Origin: Phenylobacterium sp. | GTDB taxonomy: Bacteria > Pseudomonadota > Alphaproteobacteria > Caulobacterales > Caulobacteraceae | Direction: 5' to 3' | Assembly (NCBI RefSeq): GCF_016124325.1 | Contig: NZ_WGNY01000014.1 | Coordinates: forward strand, 62,001-126,000 | Length of the DNA stretch: 64,000 bases | Shown: positions 8,680 through 16,814 of the stretch, one piece after another | Position numbering within the stretch: the first letter of the stretch is position 1 | How the letters are laid out: every line of letters begins with the position of its first letter | Notes under the pieces: model-generated | The model's input: the letters and a program-made list of their open reading frames with translations, nothing else | The model's database searches: none | Told to the model about the DNA's origin: nothing | Program-made: the position numbers and the translations under genes

Positions 8680-9633
8680 TTACTGCGAGGTTCCGGCGCC
8701 GTCCTCGGCGAAGGCCCCGCCATGCGGCTCGGCCCGGCCGCGAGGGTCGGCGTGGATGATGATGTCGGCGGCCGGGAAGGCCTCCAGGATCCGCTTCTCG
8801 GCGGCGACCACCACCTCGTGCGCCGCCTCGAGGGTGAGTTCGGGGTCGAGGTCCATGTGCATCTGCATGTGGACGTAAGGGCCGGACGCGCGCGTGCGGA
8901 GCTGGTGCACGTCGGTCACCCGCGGGTCGGAGGTGGCCAGGCCCACGATCCGGGCGCGCGCCTCGTCGGGCAGCTCGCGGTCCATGAGCTGGTTCGAGGC
9001 CTCGCGGAACACGCCGATCGCGCCCCAGAGCAGGAGGGCGGCGACCGCCAGGGCCGCGCCGGCGTCGAGGCCGTTCACCCCCAGCCAGGCCGAGGCGGCG
9101 ATCCCGATCAGGGCGATGATGTTGGAGGCCAGGTCGGAGGCGTAGTGCGCCCGATCGCCCGAGACCGCCACCGAGGAGGTCTGCTTCAGCACCCGTGTCT
9201 GGGCCGAGATGAGCAGGGCGGTGAGGCCCGTGGAGACCACCATCACCGCGATGGCCCAGCCCTCCTGGCGCAAGGGGTGCGGCCCGACGAAGTCACCCAC
9301 CGCCTCGCGGGCGATCAGGGCGGCGGAGGCGAAGACCAGGCCGGCCTGCATCAGGCTGGCGAAGGCCTCGGCCTTGCCGTGGCCGAAGCGGTGCTCGGCG
9401 TCGGGCGGCTCGGCGGCGTAGCGCACGGCCCAGAAGGTGGCGAGCGAGGCGACGAGGTCGAGGATCGAGTCGGCCATCGAGGCCAGCAGCGCCGTGGAAT
9501 CCGACGCCAGCCAGGCCGCCAGCTTGATCGCCGACAGCGTCGCCGCCGTCGCCACCGACATCATGGTGATCCGCCGCGTCAGGACGGCGGTCTCGGCGGG
9601 GCTCAGGCCGGGGGCGGGCGCGGTCATGGCCAT
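8680..9633 (-). CDS. Cation diffusion facilitator (FieF-like) efflux transporter
   Basis: A 317-residue CDF transporter with about six membrane helices and a cytoplasmic C-terminal domain. The transport-site residues D55/D59 (ADSILD, helix 2) and H163/D167 (HYASD, helix 5) match the zinc/iron site of FieF. The cytoplasmic end has HVHMQMHMDL-like metal-binding character and a His-rich tail. It should export Zn(II) or Fe(II) in exchange for protons. Start MAMTA is used; Met3 is an equally possible start. Confidence 0.92.
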   Translation of the reverse strand: MAMTAPAPGLSPAETAVLTRRITMMSVATAATLSAIKLAAWLASDSTALLASMADSILDLVASLATFWAVRYAAEPPDAEHRFGHGKAEAFASLMQAGLVFASAALIAREAVGDFVGPHPLRQEGWAIAVMVVSTGLTALLISAQTRVLKQTSSVAVSGDRAHYASDLASNIIALIGIAASAWLGVNGLDAGAALAVAALLLWGAIGVFREASNQLMDRELPDEARARIVGLATSDPRVTDVHQLRTRASGPYVHMQMHMDLDPELTLEAAHEVVVAAEKRILEAFPAADIIIHADPRGRAEPHGGAFAEDGAGTSQ

Positions 9634-9679
9634 CTGATTAGCCGTCCGCGCGCCGTCCGCCAGCGCAAATGACTCTCAG

Positions 9680-10762
9680 CTAGGCCGCTTTCCGGGGCGC
9701 AGGGCCGACGTAGAGGCTGGCCGGGCGGATGAGCCGGCCGCCGGCGAGCTGTTCGCGGGCGTGGGCGAGCCAGCCGGCGACCCGGCCCATGGCGAAGACG
9801 CAGGTGAAGGCGCTGGGCGGGAAGGCGAGCGCCTCCAGCAGCAGCGCGGTGTAGAACTCGACGTTGGTCTCCAGCGACCGGTTGGGCTTGTGCTCGCGCA
9901 GGATGGCCAGCGCGGCCGCCTCCACCGCCTCGGCGAACTCCAGCCGTCCCTGGCGGGCGTCGAGCCAGCGCACGGCGGTCTTCAGCGCGTCGGCGCGCGG
10001 GTCGCGCACCTTGTAGACCCGGTGGCCGAAGCCCATCAGCCGGTCGCCGCGGGCCAGCGCCGCCTCGATCCAGGCGCGCGCGTTCGCCGGCTCGCCGATC
10101 TCGTCCAGCATCTCGATCACCGGCCCCGGCGCGCCGCCGTGCAGCGGCCCCTTCAGCGCGCTGATCCCCGCCAGCACGGCCGAAGTCAGGCCGGCGCGCG
10201 TGGAGGCCACCACCCGGGCGGCGAAGGTCGAGGCGTTGAGCCCATGGTCGGCCACGGTGACGAGGTAGGTGTCCAGCGCATCGGCCTCGGCCTTGGTCGC
10301 CGGCCGTCCGCGCAGCATGCGCAGGATGTCGGCGGCGTGGCGCAGGGTCGGATCGGGCGCCACGGGAGCCTCGCCGGCCTGGGCGCGGACCACGGCCGCC
10401 GTGAACACCGCCGGCGCCGCCAGCAGCCGCAGCGCCACCTGGGCGTCGTCGCCGTCGGCCAGGCGGGCGGTCAGCGCGCGCATCGCCTCGATCGGCGTGC
10501 GGTCGAGGAGGCCGGTGTCGAGCGCCGCCACCTCGGCGAACACCTCGACCCGCGCGGCGCCCAGCGCGGCGGGGATGTCGCGCGGCAGGTCCTCGTAGAA
10601 GCCGTCGAACAGCAGGCCCACCACATCTTCGTAGGCGGCGTGCCCGGCCAGTTCGTCCAGCGAGCGGCCGCGGACGATCAGGACGCCGTTCGCCCCGTCC
10701 ACCTCGCTCAGCACGGTTTCGGCGGCGACGACGCCTTCGAGGCCATCGGAAGCAACGATCAT
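9680..10762 (-). CDS. Citrate synthase family protein (Asp-to-Glu variant)
   Basis: A 360-residue citrate/2-methylcitrate synthase homologue. The substrate histidines are present in GPLHGG and GFGHRVYK...DPRA, and the anion-binding Arg in FAMGRVAGW. The catalytic aspartate normally found in NVDFY is glutamate here (E302 in NVEFY). The protein is shorter than typical type I citrate synthase. It is divergent from the HTH-fused homologue at 10843, with 80 bp between the start codons. It may be a methylcitrate synthase, a low-activity paralogue, or work with its neighbour. No 2-methylcitrate pathway genes lie nearby. Confidence 0.85.
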   Translation of the reverse strand: MIVASDGLEGVVAAETVLSEVDGANGVLIVRGRSLDELAGHAAYEDVVGLLFDGFYEDLPRDIPAALGAARVEVFAEVAALDTGLLDRTPIEAMRALTARLADGDDAQVALRLLAAPAVFTAAVVRAQAGEAPVAPDPTLRHAADILRMLRGRPATKAEADALDTYLVTVADHGLNASTFAARVVASTRAGLTSAVLAGISALKGPLHGGAPGPVIEMLDEIGEPANARAWIEAALARGDRLMGFGHRVYKVRDPRADALKTAVRWLDARQGRLEFAEAVEAAALAILREHKPNRSLETNVEFYTALLLEALAFPPSAFTCVFAMGRVAGWLAHAREQLAGGRLIRPASLYVGPAPRKAA

Positions 10763-10814
10763 GGGAGGTCTCCATCTCTCTTGCGGACGGAGAAAAATGC
10801 CTTCAAGCTGTCGG

Positions 10815-10847
10815 CGTCAATCTTGATCAATATAATCAATATATGAC
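10815..10847. promoter_or_regulatory. AT-rich operator/promoter with tandem ATCAATATA repeats
   Basis: The control region between the divergent citrate-synthase genes holds a perfect tandem repeat ATCAATATA-ATCAATATA (10826-10843). TTGAT and ATCAA arms separated by 7 nt overlap it (10823-10839). TATAAT at 10831-10836 ends six bases before the ATG at 10843. This is the spacing expected for a leaderless transcript starting at the A of the start codon. The AT-richness stands out sharply. It is a plausible binding site for the HTH domain encoded directly downstream. Confidence 0.5.
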
Positions 10848-12006
10848 GTCAACCGACTGGATCGCCGCCGAGGAAGCCCGCGACCGCCTGGGCGTGCGGC
10901 CCCAGACCCTCTACGCCTATGTGAGCCGGGGGCGGGTCAGCACGCGGCCCGATCCGCACGACCCGCGCCGCAGCCTCTACCGGGCCGCCGACATCGCCGC
11001 CCTGGCCGAGCGCAAGCAGAGGAGCCGCAAGCTGTCGGACGTGGCGGCCGGGGCGATCAGCTGGGGCGAGCCGGTGCTGTCCTCGGCGATCACCACCGTC
11101 AGCGGCGGGCGGCTCTACTACCGGGGCCGCGACGCCGTCCGCCTGGCCGAGACCGAGACGCTGGAGTCGGTGGCGCGGCTGCTGCGGGGCGGCCATGGGG
11201 CGGCCCTGAAGCGCACCGACCGGCCGAAGCCGCCCGATGCGCCCGACATGCGCACGCGCGCGTTCCTGGCCCTGGCCCGGCGGGCGGCCGTCGACGCACC
11301 CGCCCTGGGCCGCGCGCCGCTGGCCCTGGCGGTCGAGGCCGCGACCCTGCTCGACGTGCTGACCGACGCTATCGCGGGCGAGGTGGGCGGCGGCGCGATC
11401 CACAACCGGCTGGCCTTCGCCTGGGGGCTGGGGCCCGGCGGCCCGGGAGCCGACCTGATCCGCCGCATCCTGGTGCTGGTGGCCGACCACGAGCTGAACG
11501 CCTCGGCGTTCGCGGCGCGCGTGGCGGCCTCGACGGGCGCGTCGCTGTCGGCCTCGGCGCTGGCGGGGCTGTCGACCCTGTCGGGTCCGCGGCATGGCGG
11601 GGCCACCGCGGCGGTGCGCAACTTCGCGGCCGAAGCGGCGCAGGCGGGGCCGCGCGAGGCGATTCAGGGCCGGCTGACCGACGAACGCAGCCTGCCGGGC
11701 TTCGGCCACAACCTCTATCCCGACGGCGATCCCCGCGCCGCCGCCCTGCTGGAACGGTTCGAGCCGCCCGCCGCCCTGGCGCGGCTGAGCGACGCCGTAC
11801 TGGCCGCCACCGGCCTGCCGCCCAACGTGGACTTCGCCCTGATGGCCGCCTGCGAGGCCTTCAGGCTGCCGGCCGATGCGCCGTTCGCCCTGTTCGCCGT
11901 GGCCCGCTGCGCCGGCTGGATCGCCCACGCCATCGAACAGGGCCAGGGCGGCGGGCTGATCCGCCCCCGCGCGCGCTACACGGGGCCGGAGCCGGAGGCG
12001 AGCTGA
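10843..12006 (+). CDS. Citrate synthase homologue with N-terminal helix-turn-helix domain
   Basis: A 387-residue fusion. Residues ~6-58 resemble a MerR/excisionase-type winged HTH (WIAAEEARDRLGVRPQTLYAYVSRGRV, then SLYRAADIAALAER). The rest is a citrate synthase fold. The active-site His residues are in SGPRHGG and GFGHNLYPDGDPRA, the catalytic Asp in PPNVDFAL, and the Arg in FAVARCAGW. The RV-Y-K segment after the second His is altered. It may be a citrate-synthase-derived sensor that regulates the divergent gene, an enzyme, or both. Leaderless expression is suggested by TATAAT six bases before the ATG. Confidence 0.85.
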   Translation: MTSTDWIAAEEARDRLGVRPQTLYAYVSRGRVSTRPDPHDPRRSLYRAADIAALAERKQRSRKLSDVAAGAISWGEPVLSSAITTVSGGRLYYRGRDAVRLAETETLESVARLLRGGHGAALKRTDRPKPPDAPDMRTRAFLALARRAAVDAPALGRAPLALAVEAATLLDVLTDAIAGEVGGGAIHNRLAFAWGLGPGGPGADLIRRILVLVADHELNASAFAARVAASTGASLSASALAGLSTLSGPRHGGATAAVRNFAAEAAQAGPREAIQGRLTDERSLPGFGHNLYPDGDPRAAALLERFEPPAALARLSDAVLAATGLPPNVDFALMAACEAFRLPADAPFALFAVARCAGWIAHAIEQGQGGGLIRPRARYTGPEPEAS

Positions 12007-12007
12007 A

Positions 12008-12150
12008 GCCTTCCCTCCCCCTCGTGGGGAGGGTGGCTCGAGCGCAGCGAGAGACGGGTGGGGAAGTCGTGGCTCCGAGCCTGATCCTGTATTCCCCACC
12101 CCGCGCGCCTGCGGCGCGTCGACCCTCCCCATGAAGGGGAGGGAAAGGGC
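12008..12150. repeat. CCTTCCCTCCCC-type inverted repeat
   Basis: The left part reads CCTTCCCTCCCCCTCGTGGG... and the right part complements it (CCCTCCCCATGAAGGGGAGGG). An inner pair GGGTGGGGAA / TTCCCCACCCC completes the structure. It fills the space between two convergent genes and may terminate both. Confidence 0.65.
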
Positions 12151-15100
12151 TCAGGCGCGTTCGTGCACGGTCTCTTCGGCCTCCAGGGGATGCTCGAGGC
12201 GGCCCACCATCTCCTTGGGGCACACCTGCCAGAACCGCTGCACCGCGACGTCCCAGTTGCGCAGCAGGTCGCTGGCCAGGACCGAGCCGGTCTCGCGGCC
12301 GTGCTCCTCCACGAGCTGGCGCAGGACATCCTGCCAGTGCTCGCCGGCGACGCGGCCGCTCACCACGCTCTCGGCGTTCAGCACGGCGGGGAAGCGGTTG
12401 TCCGGGTCGTAGACGAACGCCATGCCCCCGGTCATGCCGGCGGCGAAGTTGAAGCCCACGGGCCCCAGGATCACCGCCGTCCCGCCCGTCATGTACTCGC
12501 AGCCGTTGGCGCCGCAGCCCTCGATCACCGCCGTCGCCCCCGAGTTGCGCACGGCGAAGCGCTCGCCGGCCACGCCCGCGGCGAACAGCCGGCCCGAGGT
12601 GGCGCCGTAGAGCACGGTGTTGCCCAGGATCGCGTTGCGGCTGGCCGCGGTCGCCAGATGCGGCGAGGGCCGGATCACGATGGTCGCGCCCGACAGGCCC
12701 TTGCCCACGTAGTCGTTGGCTTCGCCCGTCACCTCCAGGCGCAGGCCCTGGACGGCGAAGGCGCCCAGGCTCTGGCCGGCCGAGCCCCGGAGCTGGACGG
12801 TCAGGTGGCCGGGCGGCAGGCCGTCGAGGCCGAAGGTGCGCACCATGTGCGACGACGTCCGCGTGCCGATGGCGCGGGCCGTGTTCTGCACCGTGTAGGT
12901 CAGCTGCATCTTCTCGCCGCGTTCCAGCATGGGGGCGGCGTCGCGCACGATCTGGGCGTCGAGGGCGTCGGGCACCTCGTTGCGGCCGGCCATGGTGCAG
13001 TAGGGCTTGTTCGGGCCGGGATCGGCCTTCACCAGCAGCGGGTTGAGGTCGAGGTCGTCCAGGTGCTCGCCGCCGCGGCTCACCTGCATCAGGAGGTCGG
13101 TGCGGCCGACGATCTCCAGCAGCGAGCGCGCGCCCAGCTTCGCCAGGATCTCGCGCACCTCCTCGGCGATGAAGGTGAAGAGGTTGACCACCTTTTCCGG
13201 CGTGCCGGTGAACTTGGCGCGCAGGGCCTCGTCCTGGGTGCAGACCCCCACCGGGCAGGTGTTGGAATGGCACTGGCGCACCATGATGCAGCCCATGGCG
13301 ATCAGGCTGGCGGTGCCGATCCCGAACTCCTCGGCGCCCAGCATGGCGGCGATCACCACGTCGCGGCCGGTTCGGATGCCGCCGTCGGTCCGCAGCCGCA
13401 CGAAGTGGCGCAGGTTGTTCAGCGTCAGGACCTGGTGGGCTTCGCTGAGCCCCATCTCCCACGGGCCGCCCGCGTACTTGATCGAGGTCTGCGGCGAGGC
13501 GCCGGTGCCGCCGACGTTGCCGCTGATGAGGATGATGTCGGCCTTTGCCTTGGCCACGCCCGCGGCGATCGCGCCGATGCCGGTCATGGCGACCAGCTTC
13601 ACCGTCACCCGGGCGTCGGGGTTGATCTGCTTCAGGTCGTAGATGAGCTGGGCCAGATCCTCGATCGAGTAGATGTCGTGGTGCGGCGGCGGGCTGATCA
13701 GCATCACGCCGGGCGTGGCGTGCCGCAGGCGGGCGATCATCTCGGTGACCTTGAAGCCGGGCAGCTGGCCGCCCTCGCCGGGCTTGGCGCCCTGGCTCAC
13801 CTTGATCTCGATCTCGCGGCACTGGTTCAGGTACTCGGCGGTGACGCCGAACCGGCCGGACGCGATCTGCTTGACCGCCGAGTTGGGGTTGTCGCCGTTG
13901 GGCAGCGGCTGGTAGCGCGCCCGGTCCTCGCCGCCCTCGCCGGAGACGCTGCGCGCCCCGATCCGGTTCATGGCGATGTTCAGCGCGCCGTGCGCCTCGG
14001 GGCCCAGGGCGCCCAGGCTCATGCCGGGGGTGACGAAGCGCTTGCGGATCTCGTTGACGCTCTCGACCTCGTCGATCTGGATCGGCGCGCCGTCGGGGCG
14101 GATGTCGAGCAGGTCGCGCAGCTGGATGTGCGGCTGCCTGCGCACGCTTTCCGAGAAGCGCTTGTAGATCTGGTAGTCGCCGGTGTCGCACGCCCGCTGC
14201 AGGGTGTGGATCATCCGCGCTTCCAGGGCGTGGGCCTCGCCGGCGTGGCGGGCCTTGTAGAAGCCGCCCACGGGCAGGCTGAGCGCCGCCGGGTCCCAGG
14301 CCTTGCGGTGCAGCTCCACCAGCCTCGATTCCAGGCCCGCCAGGCCGATCCCGGAGATGCGCGAAGGCATGCCGGGGAAGACCTCGGCCACCAGGCTGCG
14401 CGACAGGCCGACGGCCTCGAAGTTGTAGCCGCCGCGGTACGACGAGATCACCGAGATGCCCATCTTGGAGATGATCTTGAGCAGCCCGGCCTCGATGGCC
14501 TTGCGATAGTTGAGGCACAGGTCGCGGAGCGACAGTTCGCCGGTCAGGCCGCGCTCCTGGCGGTCGAGGTAGCTTTCCTGGGCCAGGTAGGCGTTGACCG
14601 CCGTCGCGCCCACGCCCACCAGCACCGCGAAGGAATGGGTGTCGAGGCTCTCGGCCGAACGGACGACGATCGAGACATAGCTGCGCAGGCCCTTGGCCAC
14701 GAGCCAGGAGTGGACGCCGCCGGTGGCCAGGATCATCGGCAGGGCCACGCGATCGGGCCCCGATTCCGTGTCGCTCAGCACGATGGTGGAACAGCCGCGC
14801 AGCGCCGCCTCCTCGGCTTCGGCGCGGATGCGGTCCAGGCTGGCGCGCAGGGCGTCGCCGTCGCGCGCCTCGTCCGCCGGGATCGGCATGGTGCAGTCGA
14901 TGAGGGCGAAGTTCTTCTCGCCGATCACCTCCAGCAGCCGGTCGTACATGCCGTTGGTGAGGACCGGGCTTTCCATGACGAAGACGTCGGTCTGCGTCTC
15001 GCTCTCGGCGAGGATGTTGCCCAGGTTCTTGAACCGGGTCTTCAGGCTCATGACCGAGCTCTCGCGCAGCGAGTCGATCGGCGGGTTGGTCACCTGGCTG

Positions 15101-16683
15101 AAGTTCTGGCGGAAGAAGTGGCTGAGCGGCCGGTGGCGGTCGGACAGCACCGCCAGCGGCGTGTCGTCGCCCATCGAGCCCACGGCCTCCTTGGCGTCCT
15201 CGACCATCGGAGCGAGGACAAGTTCGAGGTCCTCCAGCGACAGGCCGGCGGCCGCCTGCCGGCGCACCAGTTCCTCGCGCGCATAGAGCCGCGGCTCGGG
15301 GCCGGGGCCGATCCGGTCCTCCAGGTCGACGATGTTGCCCAGCCAGCGGTCGTAGGGGTGCAGCGCGGCCAGCCGGTCGATGATGGCCTCCTCGTCGTAG
15401 AGGCGGCCCTCCACGAGGTCGACGGCGAGCATGCGGCCGGGCTCGATGTGCGCCTTGCGCACGATGCGCGGTTCGTCGACCCGGCACATGCCGGCCTCCG
15501 AACCCACGATCAGCAGGCCGTCCACGGTCTCGGCCACGCGCAGGGGGCGAAGGCCGTTGCGGTCCTTGCCGGCCACCACCCAGCGCCCGTCGGTGGCGCA
15601 GACCGCGGCCGGGCCGTCCCACGGCTCCATCACCGCGTTGGAGTAGGCGTAGAGCGCGCGGTGCGCCTCCTTCATCTGCTCGCCCGAGCGGGTGTTCCAG
15701 GCTTCCGGGATCAGCAGGGTCTTGGCCATGGGCGCGTCGCGCCCGGCGCGCACCAGCACCTCGAAGGTGTTGTCCAGCGCCGAGGAGTCGGAGCCGCCCG
15801 GCTGGATCACCGGCTTCACGTCCTCCTGGTATTCGCCGAAGGCCTGAGCCGCCATGCGGATCTCGTGGCTCTTCATCCAGTTCACGTTGCCCTTCAGCGT
15901 GTTGATCTCGCCGTTGTGGGCCAGCATCCGGAACGGCTGGGCCAGCCGCCATTCCGGGAAGGTGTTGGTGGAATAGCGCTGGTGGAAGATCGCCACCGCC
16001 GCCTGGAACCGCGGGTCGGTCAGGTCGGGGTAGAAGGCGTCGATGTGCTCGGCGAGGAACATGCCCTTGTAGATCAGCGAGCGCGCCGACAGCGAGCAGA
16101 TGTAGAAGTCGCGGATGCTGGCCTCGATCACCCGGCGCTCGATGCGCTTGCGGCAGAGGAACAGCGCCCGCTCCAGCGCCTCACCCTCCAGCCCCGGCGG
16201 CGGCGACAGCATGATCTGCTCGATCTCGGGCCGGGTGGCGTTGGCCTTCTCGCCGATCACCGAGGTGTCCACCGGCACCTGGCGCCAGCCGTAGATGTAG
16301 CAGCCGAAGCGCAGCGCCTCGGCCTCGACGATGGTCCGCGCGGCCTCCTGGGCGCCGAGGTCGGTGCGCGGCAGGAACACCTGGCCCACGGCGATGGGGC
16401 CGGGTCGCACCACGTGGCCGATGCGCTCGACGTGGGCGGCGAAGAAGTCCTGCGGGACCGAGACCAGCACGCCCGCCCCGTCCCCGGTCTTGCCGTCGGC
16501 GTCGACGGCGCCGCGGTGCCAGACGGCCTTCAGGGCGCGGATCGCCAGCTCCACCACCTCGCGGCGCGGCTTGCCGTCGATGGCGCAGACCAGGCCCACG
16601 CCGCAGGCGTCGTGCTGGGCGGTGATGTCGTAGCCGCCGTTGGCCTCCAGCAGGCGGTCGCGATCCGCCTCATATCTCCTCAC
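12151..16683 (-). CDS. gltB: Glutamate synthase, large subunit
   Basis: A 1510-residue GOGAT alpha subunit. It makes two glutamates from glutamine and 2-oxoglutarate together with GltD. After processing the N-terminal nucleophile is Cys27 (HDACGVGLV), followed by the class II amidotransferase domain. Then come the central domain, the FMN-binding synthase domain with the 3Fe-4S cysteines of CIMVRQCHSNTCPVGVC, and the C-terminal beta-helix (GGDxxx-type repeats). I place the start at GTG 16683 (VRRYEADRDRL). An in-frame ATG at 16716 lies inside the repeat that separates gltD and gltB. The true start is uncertain by about 11 codons. Confidence 0.95.
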   Translation of the reverse strand: MRRYEADRDRLLEANGGYDITAQHDACGVGLVCAIDGKPRREVVELAIRALKAVWHRGAVDADGKTGDGAGVLVSVPQDFFAAHVERIGHVVRPGPIAVGQVFLPRTDLGAQEAARTIVEAEALRFGCYIYGWRQVPVDTSVIGEKANATRPEIEQIMLSPPPGLEGEALERALFLCRKRIERRVIEASIRDFYICSLSARSLIYKGMFLAEHIDAFYPDLTDPRFQAAVAIFHQRYSTNTFPEWRLAQPFRMLAHNGEINTLKGNVNWMKSHEIRMAAQAFGEYQEDVKPVIQPGGSDSSALDNTFEVLVRAGRDAPMAKTLLIPEAWNTRSGEQMKEAHRALYAYSNAVMEPWDGPAAVCATDGRWVVAGKDRNGLRPLRVAETVDGLLIVGSEAGMCRVDEPRIVRKAHIEPGRMLAVDLVEGRLYDEEAIIDRLAALHPYDRWLGNIVDLEDRIGPGPEPRLYAREELVRRQAAAGLSLEDLELVLAPMVEDAKEAVGSMGDDTPLAVLSDRHRPLSHFFRQNFSQVTNPPIDSLRESSVMSLKTRFKNLGNILAESETQTDVFVMESPVLTNGMYDRLLEVIGEKNFALIDCTMPIPADEARDGDALRASLDRIRAEAEEAALRGCSTIVLSDTESGPDRVALPMILATGGVHSWLVAKGLRSYVSIVVRSAESLDTHSFAVLVGVGATAVNAYLAQESYLDRQERGLTGELSLRDLCLNYRKAIEAGLLKIISKMGISVISSYRGGYNFEAVGLSRSLVAEVFPGMPSRISGIGLAGLESRLVELHRKAWDPAALSLPVGGFYKARHAGEAHALEARMIHTLQRACDTGDYQIYKRFSESVRRQPHIQLRDLLDIRPDGAPIQIDEVESVNEIRKRFVTPGMSLGALGPEAHGALNIAMNRIGARSVSGEGGEDRARYQPLPNGDNPNSAVKQIASGRFGVTAEYLNQCREIEIKVSQGAKPGEGGQLPGFKVTEMIARLRHATPGVMLISPPPHHDIYSIEDLAQLIYDLKQINPDARVTVKLVAMTGIGAIAAGVAKAKADIILISGNVGGTGASPQTSIKYAGGPWEMGLSEAHQVLTLNNLRHFVRLRTDGGIRTGRDVVIAAMLGAEEFGIGTASLIAMGCIMVRQCHSNTCPVGVCTQDEALRAKFTGTPEKVVNLFTFIAEEVREILAKLGARSLLEIVGRTDLLMQVSRGGEHLDDLDLNPLLVKADPGPNKPYCTMAGRNEVPDALDAQIVRDAAPMLERGEKMQLTYTVQNTARAIGTRTSSHMVRTFGLDGLPPGHLTVQLRGSAGQSLGAFAVQGLRLEVTGEANDYVGKGLSGATIVIRPSPHLATAASRNAILGNTVLYGATSGRLFAAGVAGERFAVRNSGATAVIEGCGANGCEYMTGGTAVILGPVGFNFAAGMTGGMAFVYDPDNRFPAVLNAESVVSGRVAGEHWQDVLRQLVEEHGRETGSVLASDLLRNWDVAVQRFWQVCPKEMVGRLEHPLEAEETVHERA

Positions 16684-16686
16684 TTC

Positions 16687-16786
16687 GTCATGGCCGGGCT
16701 CGTCCCGGCCACCCATGAACATCGAGCTCACAGGGCAATCTCCGACATCGGTGTTCATGGGGCCCCGGGACGAGCCCGGGGATGAC
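16687..16786. repeat. Palindromic repeat inserted between gltD and gltB
   Basis: An inverted element: the left arm GTCATGGCCGGGCTCGTCC continues to CACCCATGAAC, and the right arm GTTCATGGGGCCCCGGGAC ends GGGGATGAC. It fills 100 of the 131 bases between the two genes and ends four bases before the proposed gltB start. It carries an ATG in frame with gltB, so it may influence where gltB is initiated, or act as a stable hairpin that sets the ratio of the two subunits. Confidence 0.75.
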
Positions 16787-16814
16787 GGCGAATGAGGGCG
16801 TGCGGCCATGACCG

